Source: Chloroflexota bacterium
GTDB lineage: Bacteria; Chloroflexota; Anaerolineae; CG2-30-64-16
DNA length: 15,440 nucleotides
Assembly (NCBI GenBank): GCA_029555885.1
Contig: JAKPQT010000669.1
Span: 1 to 15,440 of the forward strand
Direction: 5' to 3'
Of the stretch, positions 1 through 11,416 are shown piece after piece. The notes under the pieces are model-generated. The model ran no database searches and was not told the DNA's origin. It saw only the letters and a program-made list of their open reading frames with translations. Position 1 is the stretch's first letter. The number at the start of each line of letters is the position of its first letter. The translations under genes and the position numbers were made by a program.

Positions 1-427
1 CCTCCGCGGCCGCGGCCAGGGCGATCTCGCGCTCGCGTTCGCCCACCTCGCCCACGGCATCCGCGCCCGGGGTGTCGATCACCGAGAAGAGCCCGGTGTC
101 GGCCTCTTGCGTGCGCCGCGTCGTGCCGGGCACCGGCCCGACCTCGGCCCGGTCCTTCGCGTGGGTGATGAGCTGGTTGTAGAGCGTCGATTTGCCCACA
201 TTGGCCGGTCCTACGACCGCAATGCGCTGCCTTGCCGCGGCGATGGGCCGGTACTGGTCCGCCACAAGCGCCAGGATCTCCTTGAGGGGCTTGATTGCCT
301 CGGGCAGGACCGCAAGCCAGCCCTCCAGCTCGCGCTGCCGCGCCGCCGGCAAGCCGTCCCAGGCCTGCCGGATGGTCTCTTGCGCGGGGCCGGGGATGTC
401 GCGCAGGATATCGTCGAGTACGGACAA
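1..427 (-). CDS. Era/Der-type GTPase, N-terminal part (runs off the left edge)
   Basis: Reading the minus strand from a TTG at 427-425 gives 142 uninterrupted codons to the window edge. AGGAGG at 440-435 lies 7 nt upstream and fixes the TTG start. About 68 mostly helical residues precede a G domain: Walker A/G1 GPANVGKST (residues 73-81, K79, S80), a G2-like PGTTR (100-104) and G3 DTPG (118-121). Spacing and sequence fit the TrmE-Era-EngA-like (MMR_HSR1) class of TRAFAC GTPases, whose members act in ribosome or RNA maturation or at membranes. The G4 (NKxD) and later parts lie outside the window, so the exact family cannot be named. The helical N-terminus differs from Era itself, where the G domain starts almost at residue 1. 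It is divergent from lacZ and shows no functional link to it. The GTPase call is firm; the subfamily is open. Confidence 0.85.
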   Translation of the reverse strand, partial: MSVLDDILRDIPGPAQETIRQAWDGLPAARQRELEGWLAVLPEAIKPLKEILALVADQYRPIAAARQRIAVVGPANVGKSTLYNQLITHAKDRAEVGPVPGTTRRTQEADTGLFSVIDTPGADAVGEVGEREREIALAAAAE

Positions 428-453
428 CGGGTCGCCTCCTGTCAGATGGGGAT

Positions 454-482
454 AATATAGCACAGCCCAGGGTGGGCACCAA
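454..482 (-). promoter_or_regulatory. Probable sigma70-type promoter of the GTPase gene
   Basis: On the minus strand, TTGGTG (482-477) is followed after 17 nt by TATATT (459-454), preceded by TGTGC. The -35 match is poor, but the -10 carries the TGTGCTAT context seen at other promoters in this window. Transcription would begin near 447, about 20 nt before the TTG start. Confidence 0.45.
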
Positions 483-501
483 TCACGCACGACGCCCCGG
501 T

Positions 502-570
502 CACCAACCTGCAACCTGCAACTTCGAACCTTCAACGAATCACCAATCTTCAATCTGTAATCTTCAATCC
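502..570. repeat. Degenerate low-complexity CAACCTG/CAATCTT tract
   Basis: The + strand here consists of loosely repeated units such as CAACCTG (twice in tandem from 505), CAACTTC, CAACGAAT, CAATCTT and CAATCTG. It has very little G and much lower GC than its surroundings. It lies between the two divergent promoters and encodes nothing I can support. It looks like a decayed simple repeat or an intergenic dispersed element; any role as an upstream activating tract for the lacZ promoter is speculation. Confidence 0.5.
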
Positions 571-575
571 CCGTT

Positions 576-604
576 TTGACATCCGTGTCCCGCTGGCCGA
601 TAAT
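576..604 (+). promoter_or_regulatory. Sigma70-type promoter of lacZ
   Basis: A perfect -35 TTGACA (576-581) is followed after exactly 17 nt by GATAAT (599-604), five of six matches to consensus. Transcription would start near 611, leaving a leader of about 40 nt before the GTG start. A short palindrome, GGGT-GAT-ACCC (609-619), sits at the predicted start point and could be an operator, but it is too short to claim. Confidence 0.8.
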
Positions 605-614
605 GCGCGGGTGA

Positions 615-4124
<3,510 letters not shown>

Positions 4125-4127
<3 letters not shown>

Positions 4128-4195
4128 ACCGCGAAGCCGCGAAGAGCGCGAAGAAGATGGATTCACCTTCGCGCTCTTTGCGGCTTCGCGGTTCA
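4125..4195. repeat. 29-bp imperfect inverted repeat at the lacZ 3' end
   Basis: Left arm 4125-4153 and right arm 4167-4195 are complementary except for one position, around a 13-nt loop. The arms are built from short units of the CGCGAAG/GCCGCGAAG kind. No T-run follows either arm, so it is not a standard intrinsic terminator. The lacZ TGA is formed by its first bases. It may attenuate or stabilise the lacZ message, or be a dispersed REP-like element; the sequence alone cannot decide. Confidence 0.85.
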
Positions 4196-4207
4196 AAAGA
4201 GGTGCAC

Positions 4208-5809
4208 ATGCAACGTCTCTTCACGGTCGACGGCCGGCCCTTCTTCCCCCTCGGCGGCCAGGCGTGCAACTCCAGCGGCTACAGCGACGATGAAGCCGCC
4301 GCCGCCTTCCGTGCGATCGAGCTGATTGGCGGCAACACGCTCGAAATCCCTGTCTACTGGGAACAGATGGAGCCGGTCGAAGGGCAGTTCGACTTCTCGC
4401 CGGTGGACGATCTGATCATGCGCGCACGGGCAGAGGGCATCCGCCTCGTCCTGCTTTGGTTCGGCACGTGGAAGAACGGCGACATGGATTACGTGCCTGC
4501 ATGGGTCAAGACTGACCCGGCCCGCTTCCGCCGCGTCACGTCGTCCACCGGCAAGATGGTCTGGGTCCTCTCATCGCACTGCCCGGCCAACTTCGAGGCG
4601 GATTGCGCCGCGTTCGTCGCGCTCTGCCGCCACCTGGCAGAGTTCGACGCGGTCGAGCGCACCGTCATCGCTCTACAGGTGGAGAACGAGCCTGGCATCC
4701 TCGCCAGCGACCGCGACTATCATCCGGACGCGCAGGCCGTGTTCGATGCGCCCGTCCCGCCGGAACTGATGGCCGCGCTGCAAGGCGCGGGCCGCGGCCC
4801 CGTGTATGACCTGTGGCAGCGGGCCGGCGGCAGGGTGGGGAGCTGGCCGGAGACCCTTGGCCCGGCCGCAGGCGAGCTGATGACCGCGTGGAGCATCGCC
4901 ACGTACATCGACGGCATCGCCGCCGCGGGCAAGGCGGTCTACGACATCCCGATGTATGCCAACGTCTGGCTGGGCGAGCACGGCTGGGCGCTGCCCGGCG
5001 AGACCTATCCGTCGGGCGGCGCGGTCATCAAGACCCTGGACATCTGGAAGTGGTGTGCGCCGCACCTGGACTTGGTCGCACCGGACATCTATGTGAGCGA
5101 CGCGCGCGGGTACGAGCTGGAGTGTGCCGCGTACCGCCGGCCCGACAACCCGCTCTTCATCCCCGAATCGGGCTACGGCGCGAACGCGTGGAACATGTTC
5201 CGCGCGCTCGGCCAGTACGACGCCATCGGCTACGCCTTCTTCGGCATCGAGTCTATCGTCGCGCCGGATGGCTCGCTCCTGCCTTACGCGGTTGACCTGG
5301 TGGACAGCTTCCGCGCTGCGGCCGCCGCGATCCCGCTGCTCCTGCGCTACCAGGGGACGGGCCGCGTCCACGCGGTCGTCCAGGAAGAGCACATGGACTC
5401 GCAGCACCTTCCGCTGGAGGGCTGGCTGGCGCTCGCGATGTTCGGCCACGGCCCGCAGACCTGGACGCCGAAGGACTGGCGCCACCCGGAGCCGCCCGCA
5501 CCTGCGCCAGCGCCGGCCCCGCGCGGCCGCGGCCTCGTCTTCCAGGTCGGCCCACACGAATTCTACTGCGTCGGCGTCGCCTACCGCCTCGTTCTCCGCG
5601 AGGACGTCCCGCCCGAGCAGTCAATCGACCTCTCGCTCGCGAAGGATTACCTGCTCCTCCGCCAGGCGCACTATGTGTCTGTGGATGAAGGGCACTTCGA
5701 TGCGGATGGCAACTATGTCGTCGACCGCCGCCGCAACGGGGATGAAGTGGACGGCGGAATCTGGGTGGAGCCGGACACAGGGGTGGTCCGCGTCATCACG
5801 TGCGATTGA
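4208..5809 (+). CDS. Putative beta-galactosidase (GH35/GH42-like, DUF5597-type C-terminus)
   Basis: A 533-residue clan GH-A glycosidase with no signal peptide. An (alpha/beta)8 barrel spans about residues 10-350, with YWEQMEPVEGQFDF early on. The likely acid/base is E161 in QVENEPG, after the fourth strand, and the likely nucleophile E320 in LFIPESGYG, after the seventh. A Pro/Ala-rich linker (about 426-440) precedes a beta-rich end starting GLVFQVGPHEF (about 442), like the DUF5597 domain of beta-galactosidase-like enzymes. I chose ATG 4208 because GAGG (4199-4202) lies 5 nt upstream. The in-frame ATG at 4157 is in the loop of the preceding hairpin and would add 17 arginine/serine-rich residues unlike the family. 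Placement behind lacZ supports a role on galactosides or related plant oligosaccharides. The exact substrate, and GH35 versus GH42 affiliation, is uncertain. Confidence 0.8.
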   Translation: MQRLFTVDGRPFFPLGGQACNSSGYSDDEAAAAFRAIELIGGNTLEIPVYWEQMEPVEGQFDFSPVDDLIMRARAEGIRLVLLWFGTWKNGDMDYVPAWVKTDPARFRRVTSSTGKMVWVLSSHCPANFEADCAAFVALCRHLAEFDAVERTVIALQVENEPGILASDRDYHPDAQAVFDAPVPPELMAALQGAGRGPVYDLWQRAGGRVGSWPETLGPAAGELMTAWSIATYIDGIAAAGKAVYDIPMYANVWLGEHGWALPGETYPSGGAVIKTLDIWKWCAPHLDLVAPDIYVSDARGYELECAAYRRPDNPLFIPESGYGANAWNMFRALGQYDAIGYAFFGIESIVAPDGSLLPYAVDLVDSFRAAAAAIPLLLRYQGTGRVHAVVQEEHMDSQHLPLEGWLALAMFGHGPQTWTPKDWRHPEPPAPAPAPAPRGRGLVFQVGPHEFYCVGVAYRLVLREDVPPEQSIDLSLAKDYLLLRQAHYVSVDEGHFDADGNYVVDRRRNGDEVDGGIWVEPDTGVVRVITCD

Positions 5810-5816
5810 ACTGTCA

Positions 5817-5862
5817 CCCCCTCTCCTGACAGCCGGTGCGCACCGGCTGTCAGGAGAGGGGG
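5817..5862. repeat. 46-bp perfect palindrome between convergent genes
   Basis: Arms 5817-5839 and 5840-5862 are perfectly complementary over 23 bp with no spacer. Further TCACCCC (5814-5820) and GGGGTGA (5867-5873) flank it. It fills nearly the whole 66-base gap between the glycosidase stop and the epimerase stop. No T-run follows on either strand, so termination would have to rest on the stem alone. It may be a bidirectional transcription barrier or a dispersed repeat element. Confidence 0.9.
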
Positions 5863-5875
5863 CCGGGGGGTGAGG

Positions 5876-6856
5876 TCACTTCGCCGCCACCGGATACGCG
5901 CCCCCGTTCCGCCCACCGCGGCCGGCGCGCGCTGCGCTGAAGCGCGGGTCTTCGGCCAGCAGCCGCAGCAGCCCCTCGCGCAGCAGCACGTTCGGCGTGT
6001 AGCCCAACAGCCAGCGCGCCTGCTCCAGGTCCGCAACGAGCCGCGTCGTCCCGCCGACCTGCTGCACGTTGTAGATGACCTCCGGCTGCCGCTGCGTGAC
6101 CTCCCCGAGCGCCGAGATGAGCGCGTGGATGCTCGTTTCCTCGCCTGAGCCCACGTTGATGACCTTCCGGTCCACCCCGGGTGCAGTCGCGGCCGCCACA
6201 AGGGCATCCACCACATCGTCGATGTACACGAAGTCGCGCGTCTGCGTGCCGTCGCCGTGGACGACGAGCGAGGCGCCCGTCAGGACGTTGCGGAGGAAGT
6301 GGGGGATGACCGGCGCGTGCACCGGCGGGATGCGCTGGCCCGGCCCGTACGCGTTGAAGATGCGCAGCGCGACTGTTTCGATGCCATTGAGCGTGCCAAG
6401 CGCAAAGACATAATGTTCGGCGGCCAGCTTGCTGACAGCGTACGGCACCTGCGGGTGCGGCCACGCGGACTCCATGACGGGCTGGTGGGGCTGGGGCCCG
6501 TAGACCGTCGCGGACGAGGCCAGCACCAGCCGCTTGACCCCTGCATCGCGCGTCGCCTCGGCCAGGCTGACCGTGCCGCCCACGTTAACATCGTTGTACT
6601 CGCGGGGGTAGAGCACGGATTCCTGCACCGACACGCGCGCCGCCAGGTGAAATACGCAGTCCACCTTTTGCAGCAGCGTCCACAGCTTGGGCCGGTCGCG
6701 CACGTCCCCGCGCGTGAACACCACATCACCGTGCAGATTCGCGGGATCGCCCGCACTCAAGTCATCCAATACACGCACATGATGGCCGTCCGCGGCCAAC
6801 CGGTTCGCCAGCGCAGTCCCGATAAACCCGGCTCCGCCGGTAATCAATACCCGCAT
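5876..6856 (-). CDS. NAD-dependent epimerase/dehydratase, extended SDR (GalE-like)
   Basis: A 326-residue extended short-chain dehydrogenase/reductase with a Rossmann fold. Visible motifs: the nucleotide loop TGGAGFIG (residues 6-13); an acidic pair D31/D32 in VLDDLS, which favours NAD over NADP; HLAA (70-73); a catalytic SSATVYG stretch (114-120); YAVSK with Y139 and K143; and RIFNAYGPGQR, typical of NDP-sugar epimerases and dehydratases. Such enzymes interconvert nucleotide sugars for cell-surface glycans or, for GalE, feed UDP-galactose into UDP-glucose. Being next to two galactosidases makes a GalE role tempting, but it is on the opposite strand with its own promoter, and the sequence does not fix the substrate. 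I chose ATG 6856 because GAGGAG (6869-6864) lies 7 nt upstream and the Rossmann strand begins at once. A longer in-frame start at 6928 lies upstream of the predicted promoter. Confidence 0.88.
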   Translation of the reverse strand: MRVLITGGAGFIGTALANRLAADGHHVRVLDDLSAGDPANLHGDVVFTRGDVRDRPKLWTLLQKVDCVFHLAARVSVQESVLYPREYNDVNVGGTVSLAEATRDAGVKRLVLASSATVYGPQPHQPVMESAWPHPQVPYAVSKLAAEHYVFALGTLNGIETVALRIFNAYGPGQRIPPVHAPVIPHFLRNVLTGASLVVHGDGTQTRDFVYIDDVVDALVAAATAPGVDRKVINVGSGEETSIHALISALGEVTQRQPEVIYNVQQVGGTTRLVADLEQARWLLGYTPNVLLREGLLRLLAEDPRFSAARAGRGGRNGGAYPVAAK

Positions 6857-6918
6857 CGTCTCGCTCCTCAGTACGACAGCATGTCGCACATTCTGTGTGC
6901 TTGCCACATGATGGCCGA

Positions 6919-6924
6919 AGTATA
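6919..6924 (-). promoter_or_regulatory. Likely -10 element for the epimerase gene
   Basis: The minus strand reads CGTGC followed by TATACT (6924-6919), an extended -10-like context that again contains TGCTAT. No good -35 lies at 16-18 nt. Transcription would start near 6912, about 56 nt before the ATG at 6856. Confidence 0.4.
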
Positions 6925-7016
6925 GCACGAAACGTCCAAAGTGTTCTGAAACGCGACCTCCTTATGCGATCCCTCCGGCAAGCATTTGTGAATAATGTGG
7001 CCATACTAAAAAAGTA

Positions 7017-7045
7017 TTGACATCGCGTGTTTTTTGTACTATGCT
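7017..7045 (+). promoter_or_regulatory. Strong sigma70-type promoter for the lipoprotein/peptidase unit
   Basis: TTGACA (7017-7022), a 17-nt spacer and TATGCT (7040-7045). An A-rich stretch just upstream could act as an UP element. The inverted repeat ATACT-N5-AGTAT (7003-7017) touches the -35 and is placed like an operator. The predicted start near 7052 leaves an unusually long leader of about 150 nt. Confidence 0.8.
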
Positions 7046-7204
7046 TGTTCCGGTCATGATACGACACCGCGCCCGCCAGCGCGCGCTTTCGTAACTGTGC
7101 AGCGAGCTTTGACCGCGGAACTGTTGTCCCGGAAGGCCAGACTGTAGCAGCGGACATTCCAGTGTTCGCATGCGCAGTGCCGGGGTTCCGGAAAGGACCC
7201 AGTA

Positions 7205-7786
7205 TTGCGCGTTATTTTTTCTGCAAGCATCCTGTTGTTGGCAGCGGTGTTGGTTGTGGGTTGTGTTCCTCTTGCGGAACAACCGGTCCCATCCCTCGTG
7301 CCCGCTGTCACCTCCAGTCCCCAGCCGTTGCTCACGCCTCCTCCAGAGGCGACGGCAACGGTCCCCAGTACACCCTCGCCAGTCTCTCCGGGTGTCACCG
7401 CTTCGGCCGAGGCCACGCCGGTGATGCCCACCAGAACACCAACGTCACCCAGCCCGACGTTGGCGGCCCCGCTCCTGACGGTCCGCCTCCTGGAAGAGGT
7501 GGACATGCTGCCCGGCCAGACCGTTGAGCTCGAAGGCACCGACATCCTCGTAACTCTGTTGGAAGCTCACGGTCCGCGGGAGGGCTGCGATGACTGTCCG
7601 GTGCAGGCGACCCTGCAGGTCAGTCGTGCTGACGAGAGCCAGACTCTTCAGTATTCCTTTAGCGGCAATATGTTGATGGAGTTGAGGGAAAAGGCCCGGC
7701 GCAAGGAAGCCTTCGGATATATCTTCGCGGCTGCGAGGGTTGCCGAGGGCGAGTTCACCTTGCGTGTCGAGCCGCTCACCGAATGA
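7205..7786 (+). CDS. Predicted lipoprotein with Pro/Thr/Ser-rich linker
   Basis: A 193-residue exported protein of unknown function. The TTG start is set by GAAAGGA (7191-7197), 7 nt upstream. The signal peptide has R2, a hydrophobic run (about 4-18) and a lipobox ending VVGC, so C20 would be lipidated and the protein anchored outside the membrane. Residues about 24-95 form a Pro/Ser/Thr-rich tether. The rest is a small, mostly beta domain starting near LTVRLLEEV, with two close cysteines in GCDDCP. Its opening (PGQTVELEGTDILVTLLEA) recalls the small beta domain found in many bacterial lipoproteins that carry a DSRCP...CVWAG-like segment; this is a weak resemblance. The gene runs directly into the M6 peptidase gene, 14 nt or a 4-nt overlap away depending on that gene's start, so the two are probably co-transcribed. 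Confidence 0.8.
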   Translation: MRVIFSASILLLAAVLVVGCVPLAEQPVPSLVPAVTSSPQPLLTPPPEATATVPSTPSPVSPGVTASAEATPVMPTRTPTSPSPTLAAPLLTVRLLEEVDMLPGQTVELEGTDILVTLLEAHGPREGCDDCPVQATLQVSRADESQTLQYSFSGNMLMELREKARRKEAFGYIFAAARVAEGEFTLRVEPLTE

Positions 7787-7800
7787 GGAAGGTGTTTAGG

Positions 7801-10800
7801 ATGGAACGCTCGTTTGTCAGACCGCTTGGGATCCTCTTCGCCGTCGCAATTTGCGCGGCAGTGTTATTGCTGGGCGCCCCTGCCGCGCAGGCGGCCCCGG
7901 CCGCGCCGGACGTGGTCAAGACGTTCGCCCAGCCCGATGGCAAGACTTTGCCGCTGCGCCTCTGGGGCGATGAGTTCGCCCATGGATGGGAGACACTAGA
8001 TCGCTACACCGTGGCATTCAACAAGGCCACCGGTTACTGGGAATATGCGGTGCGCGATGCCTCTGGCTGGCTGGCGCCCTCGGGCCGGGTTGTCGGTGCG
8101 GATGCGCCGCCCGCCGCCCCGGGCCTCAAGCCTGATGTGCGCGTCATCGAGCAGGAACGCGCCGCGAAGGGCGCACCTTCGATCGCCGCGGCGCCCACGG
8201 CTGCACCGCCTTGGGCCGGCCCCGATACCGACGTGCTGTTCATCATGGTTGGATTCACCGACCTGCCCTGTACCTTTACGGCCGCGCAGATGCAGACCAA
8301 CATGTTCGGCGGCGGTGCGACCGGTCCCGGCGACCTGGATGACTACTACCGGGAAATCTCCTACGGTAAGCTCGAGATCGATGGCCGGGTCGTGGGCTGC
8401 TACAACCTGGCCAATAATCGTTCCCATTATGATGATGGGCCTGGCAGCGCGGCGACGCTGGTCGCGGAGGCCGTGGCGCTGGCTGATGGCGACGTCGATT
8501 TCTCCCAGTTCGACAACGACGGGAACAACGTGGTCGATAGCCTGGGTATCATCTACGCAGGTGGCGGCACGCACGACGGCTGCTTCACGGATGACCCGCC
8601 CGACGGCTCAGGCGGCGATGACCTGTGGCCGCACTCCGGCAGCACGGGCGGCACGGGCACTGCCGACGGTGTAACGGTCAACCCCTATATCATCAATTCC
8701 GAAGTCACCAGCTCCGTCACAGGCGGCGGCACCTGCAATCAGATGCAGACCATCGGCCTGTTCGCGCACGAATTCGGCCATGCGCTGGGCCTGCCCGACC
8801 TGTACGACACCGACAACAGCTCCGAGGGCGTCGGGTTCTGGAGCGCGATGGCCTCGCAGTATCTCAGCACCGTCAACCTGGCAGACACCCCTCCCCACTT
8901 CGACCCCTGGAGCAAGTGGATGATGGGCTGGGTCACCCCAACGGACTACACCGGGCAGAACGTCGACGGCGGCGTGCCGCAGATCGAGGAGAACGGCTTC
9001 GTCGTGCAGTTGCTTGCCAATCCAGGCGGCCCCCAGATGGGCGGCAGCGGTGAGTACTTCCTCGTAGAGAATCGCCAGCAGGTGAAGTTCGACGCGCAGT
9101 TGCCCGGTTGCGGGCTGGTCATCTGGCATATCGAGGAATCCCAAACCAACAACCGGAACGAGGGCCACACGACGGCCTCGCACCGGCTGGTCGATGTGGA
9201 AGAGGCCGATGGCCTGGATGAGCTGGACACCATTCAGACCCCGGGTGATCGCGGCGATGCCGGCGATCCGTTCCCCGGCTCGTCGGGCAACCGCCTGTTT
9301 GCAGACGCCACCTATCCCACCTCGAATCTCTACAACGGCAATCCGTCAGGCGTGCGCGTGGCGAACATCGGTGACTGCGCACCGGTAATGGCGGTCAACT
9401 TTGGGAATCCCACCGCCGATGTCGCGATCACCAAAACCGACAGCCCCGACCCGGTCGTCGCGGGCGAGATGCTCTACTATGCCATCTCGGTGGTCAACAA
9501 CGGCCCTGCGGCCGCCACAAATGTCCAGGTGATCGACGTGCTGCCTGCGGGCGTGACCTACCAGACCAGCACCGGCGGCTACTGCACCCAAGGGCCTCCT
9601 GGCACGCTTACGTGTAACTTGGGTGACATGCTCTCCGGCGCGACGGTCAACTTCACGATCCAGGTGCAGGTCAACGCCAACCTCGTGGCGAATGCCGGCG
9701 GGCCGACCTCGCTGACCAACACGGCTACCGTCGATGCCGACCAGGCAGATCCCGTCCTGACGAACAACAGCTCCACCGCCTTCACTATCGTCAACGAGCG
9801 GGCCGATCTGCGGGTCGCCAAGGAGTGCAAGCCGGACGGGTCGCCGCAGACGCCGCTCTATGCGGGCCAGACTGCGACCTGCACCATCACCGTCGACAAC
9901 TTGGGGCCCTCGACGGCGCGCAACGTCTCGCTGGTCGACACCCACTTGTCCAATGGCACGTTCAGCATCACAGGATTGTCCACCACTGCTGGAGCCTGCG
10001 CCACCACCGCCAACCCGCAGAATGGGACCGGCACGGTGACCTGCAACCTGGGCAATGTCAGTGCGGGCAGCCGGGTCACGGTAGCCGTGCTCATCACGGC
10101 CAACACGCCGCAGGATGTGAATGACCGGGCGACGGCAAGCAGCATCACGCCGGATCCCAACACGGCCAACAACGAAGCGGCGGATGGTGTCACCTTCCTG
10201 GGCCTGGCCGACCTGGCGCTGACCAAGACCGCGTCGCCCACGGTGATCGCCGGCACGCAGCTCACCTATGACCTCTCGGTGACGAACAATGGACCTTCCT
10301 CTGCCGTCAACGTCGTGATCGAGGACGTACTGCCGGCGGGCGTGACCATCGATTCTGTATCCTCTTCCGGCGGCACCTGTAACGCGGGCGTGCCGGGGAA
10401 CGCCGCGCTCCCGACCAAGTGCACCTTCGATAGCATGGCCACGGGAAGCTCTGAGACCATGCAGATTATCGTGACGGTCCAGCCAGACGTGCTCGGTGTG
10501 CTTGGCAATAATGCCAAGGTGTACAGCAACGTCCCCGACCTGGACAATTCGAACAATCTGGCGACGACCTCGACGACGGTGACTGCGTCAGCGGACCTGT
10601 CCGTGACCAAGACGGACTATCCCGACCCGGTGGTGGCGGGCACGCAGTTGACGTACGAGGTCATCGTCTCGAACGGCGGGCCGTCGAAGGCGATCGATGT
10701 CACGCTGACCGACACCTTGCCCGCCGGCGTGCAGTATCAGGGCTACACGGTCTCCAACGGCAGCGGCACCTGCTCGCTCCTGCCCGTGCCGCCTAACACC

Positions 10801-11382
10801 ATTTCATGTGACCTGAACGACCTCAACCCGGGCCAGAACGTGAAGGCGATCCTCCAGGTCCTGGTCCTGTCGTCGGTGCCGGATGGCACGATCCTGACGA
10901 ACACCGCGAACGTTTCGGCGGTCACACCGGACCCGAACGCGGCCAACAACACAGCCGCCGCCGATACCCTGGTGCAGGCGCGGGCCGATCTGAGCATCAC
11001 CAAGGATGCCAGCGTCAATGTGACTAACCCCTCCCCACGCGTGACCTACACCGTGGTGGTGCGCAATAACGGCGCGTCGGACGCGCTGGATGTAGTCATG
11101 CTGGACGAGCTGCCGCTGGATCCGAAGAAGATCGTTTTCGTGTTCGATACGGGCAATGGTGCGTGCTCCTACGACCAGGGTACGCACGATGTGACCTGCA
11201 ACATCGGCACGCTGCTGGCCGGCCAGTCCTGGTCGGTCGATATCGTCGTCGATGTGCGCGGCTCCGTGGGCATCATCAGCAACAATGCCAGCGTGAGCTC
11301 CTCGACGGTTGACCCGAATACCGCCAACAACACCGTCCGTAAGGACGTGCGGATCAAGGGCGGCCCGGGTCCCAAGAAGTAG
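7801..11382 (+). CDS. Secreted M6 (immune inhibitor A-like) metallopeptidase with five DUF11 repeats
   Basis: A 1193-residue exported zinc protease. The signal peptide has a hydrophobic core at about 9-28 and likely cleavage after AQA (29-31). A propeptide-like region leads to the M6 catalytic domain: zinc motif HEFGHALGLPDLYD with H323, E324 and H327; an acidic, calcium-site-like DNDGNNVVD (238-246); and HRLVDVEEADG downstream. After about residue 535 come five DUF11-type beta-sandwich repeats starting near 539, 668, 803, 931 and 1062, each opening AD(V/L)xxxK and ending near DPNxANN. DUF11 repeats usually act as surface stalks or adhesion modules. There is no LPxTG, C-terminal helix or other anchor; it ends GGPGPKK. 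I chose ATG 7801 because GAGGAAGG (7785-7792) lies 8 nt upstream. The in-frame ATG 7783, overlapping the lipoprotein stop, is the alternative and lacks a clear ribosome site. Likely degrades extracellular protein. Confidence 0.9.
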   Translation: MERSFVRPLGILFAVAICAAVLLLGAPAAQAAPAAPDVVKTFAQPDGKTLPLRLWGDEFAHGWETLDRYTVAFNKATGYWEYAVRDASGWLAPSGRVVGADAPPAAPGLKPDVRVIEQERAAKGAPSIAAAPTAAPPWAGPDTDVLFIMVGFTDLPCTFTAAQMQTNMFGGGATGPGDLDDYYREISYGKLEIDGRVVGCYNLANNRSHYDDGPGSAATLVAEAVALADGDVDFSQFDNDGNNVVDSLGIIYAGGGTHDGCFTDDPPDGSGGDDLWPHSGSTGGTGTADGVTVNPYIINSEVTSSVTGGGTCNQMQTIGLFAHEFGHALGLPDLYDTDNSSEGVGFWSAMASQYLSTVNLADTPPHFDPWSKWMMGWVTPTDYTGQNVDGGVPQIEENGFVVQLLANPGGPQMGGSGEYFLVENRQQVKFDAQLPGCGLVIWHIEESQTNNRNEGHTTASHRLVDVEEADGLDELDTIQTPGDRGDAGDPFPGSSGNRLFADATYPTSNLYNGNPSGVRVANIGDCAPVMAVNFGNPTADVAITKTDSPDPVVAGEMLYYAISVVNNGPAAATNVQVIDVLPAGVTYQTSTGGYCTQGPPGTLTCNLGDMLSGATVNFTIQVQVNANLVANAGGPTSLTNTATVDADQADPVLTNNSSTAFTIVNERADLRVAKECKPDGSPQTPLYAGQTATCTITVDNLGPSTARNVSLVDTHLSNGTFSITGLSTTAGACATTANPQNGTGTVTCNLGNVSAGSRVTVAVLITANTPQDVNDRATASSITPDPNTANNEAADGVTFLGLADLALTKTASPTVIAGTQLTYDLSVTNNGPSSAVNVVIEDVLPAGVTIDSVSSSGGTCNAGVPGNAALPTKCTFDSMATGSSETMQIIVTVQPDVLGVLGNNAKVYSNVPDLDNSNNLATTSTTVTASADLSVTKTDYPDPVVAGTQLTYEVIVSNGGPSKAIDVTLTDTLPAGVQYQGYTVSNGSGTCSLLPVPPNTISCDLNDLNPGQNVKAILQVLVLSSVPDGTILTNTANVSAVTPDPNAANNTAAADTLVQARADLSITKDASVNVTNPSPRVTYTVVVRNNGASDALDVVMLDELPLDPKKIVFVFDTGNGACSYDQGTHDVTCNIGTLLAGQSWSVDIVVDVRGSVGIISNNASVSSSTVDPNTANNTVRKDVRIKGGPGPKK

Positions 11383-11416
11383 TCTGAAGGTCGCTCGCGG
11401 CCTCCTGTAACGAATG

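Larger units (their letters stand above)
6857..7204. other. 348-base intergenic region with divergent promoters
   Basis: It contains the minus-strand promoter of the epimerase gene near 6919 and the strong plus-strand promoter at 7017-7045. Between them, about 6980-7042 is markedly AT-rich for this genome. From about 7052 to 7204 it forms an untranslated leader of about 150 nt for the lipoprotein gene. I see no conserved riboswitch or RNA motif and no supported small gene in it. Confidence 0.6.

Noticed and set aside
107..579. Overlapping plus-strand frames at the left edge
   Set aside because: They lie opposite the GTPase frame, which has clear Walker A and DTPG motifs and a good ribosome site. 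The plus-strand frames show no family signal.
4157..4207. Longer N-terminus for the second glycosidase starting at ATG 4157
   Set aside because: These 17 codons lie in the loop and right arm of the inverted repeat, and no ribosome site precedes 4157 that is not itself in the stem. ATG 4208 has a proper site.
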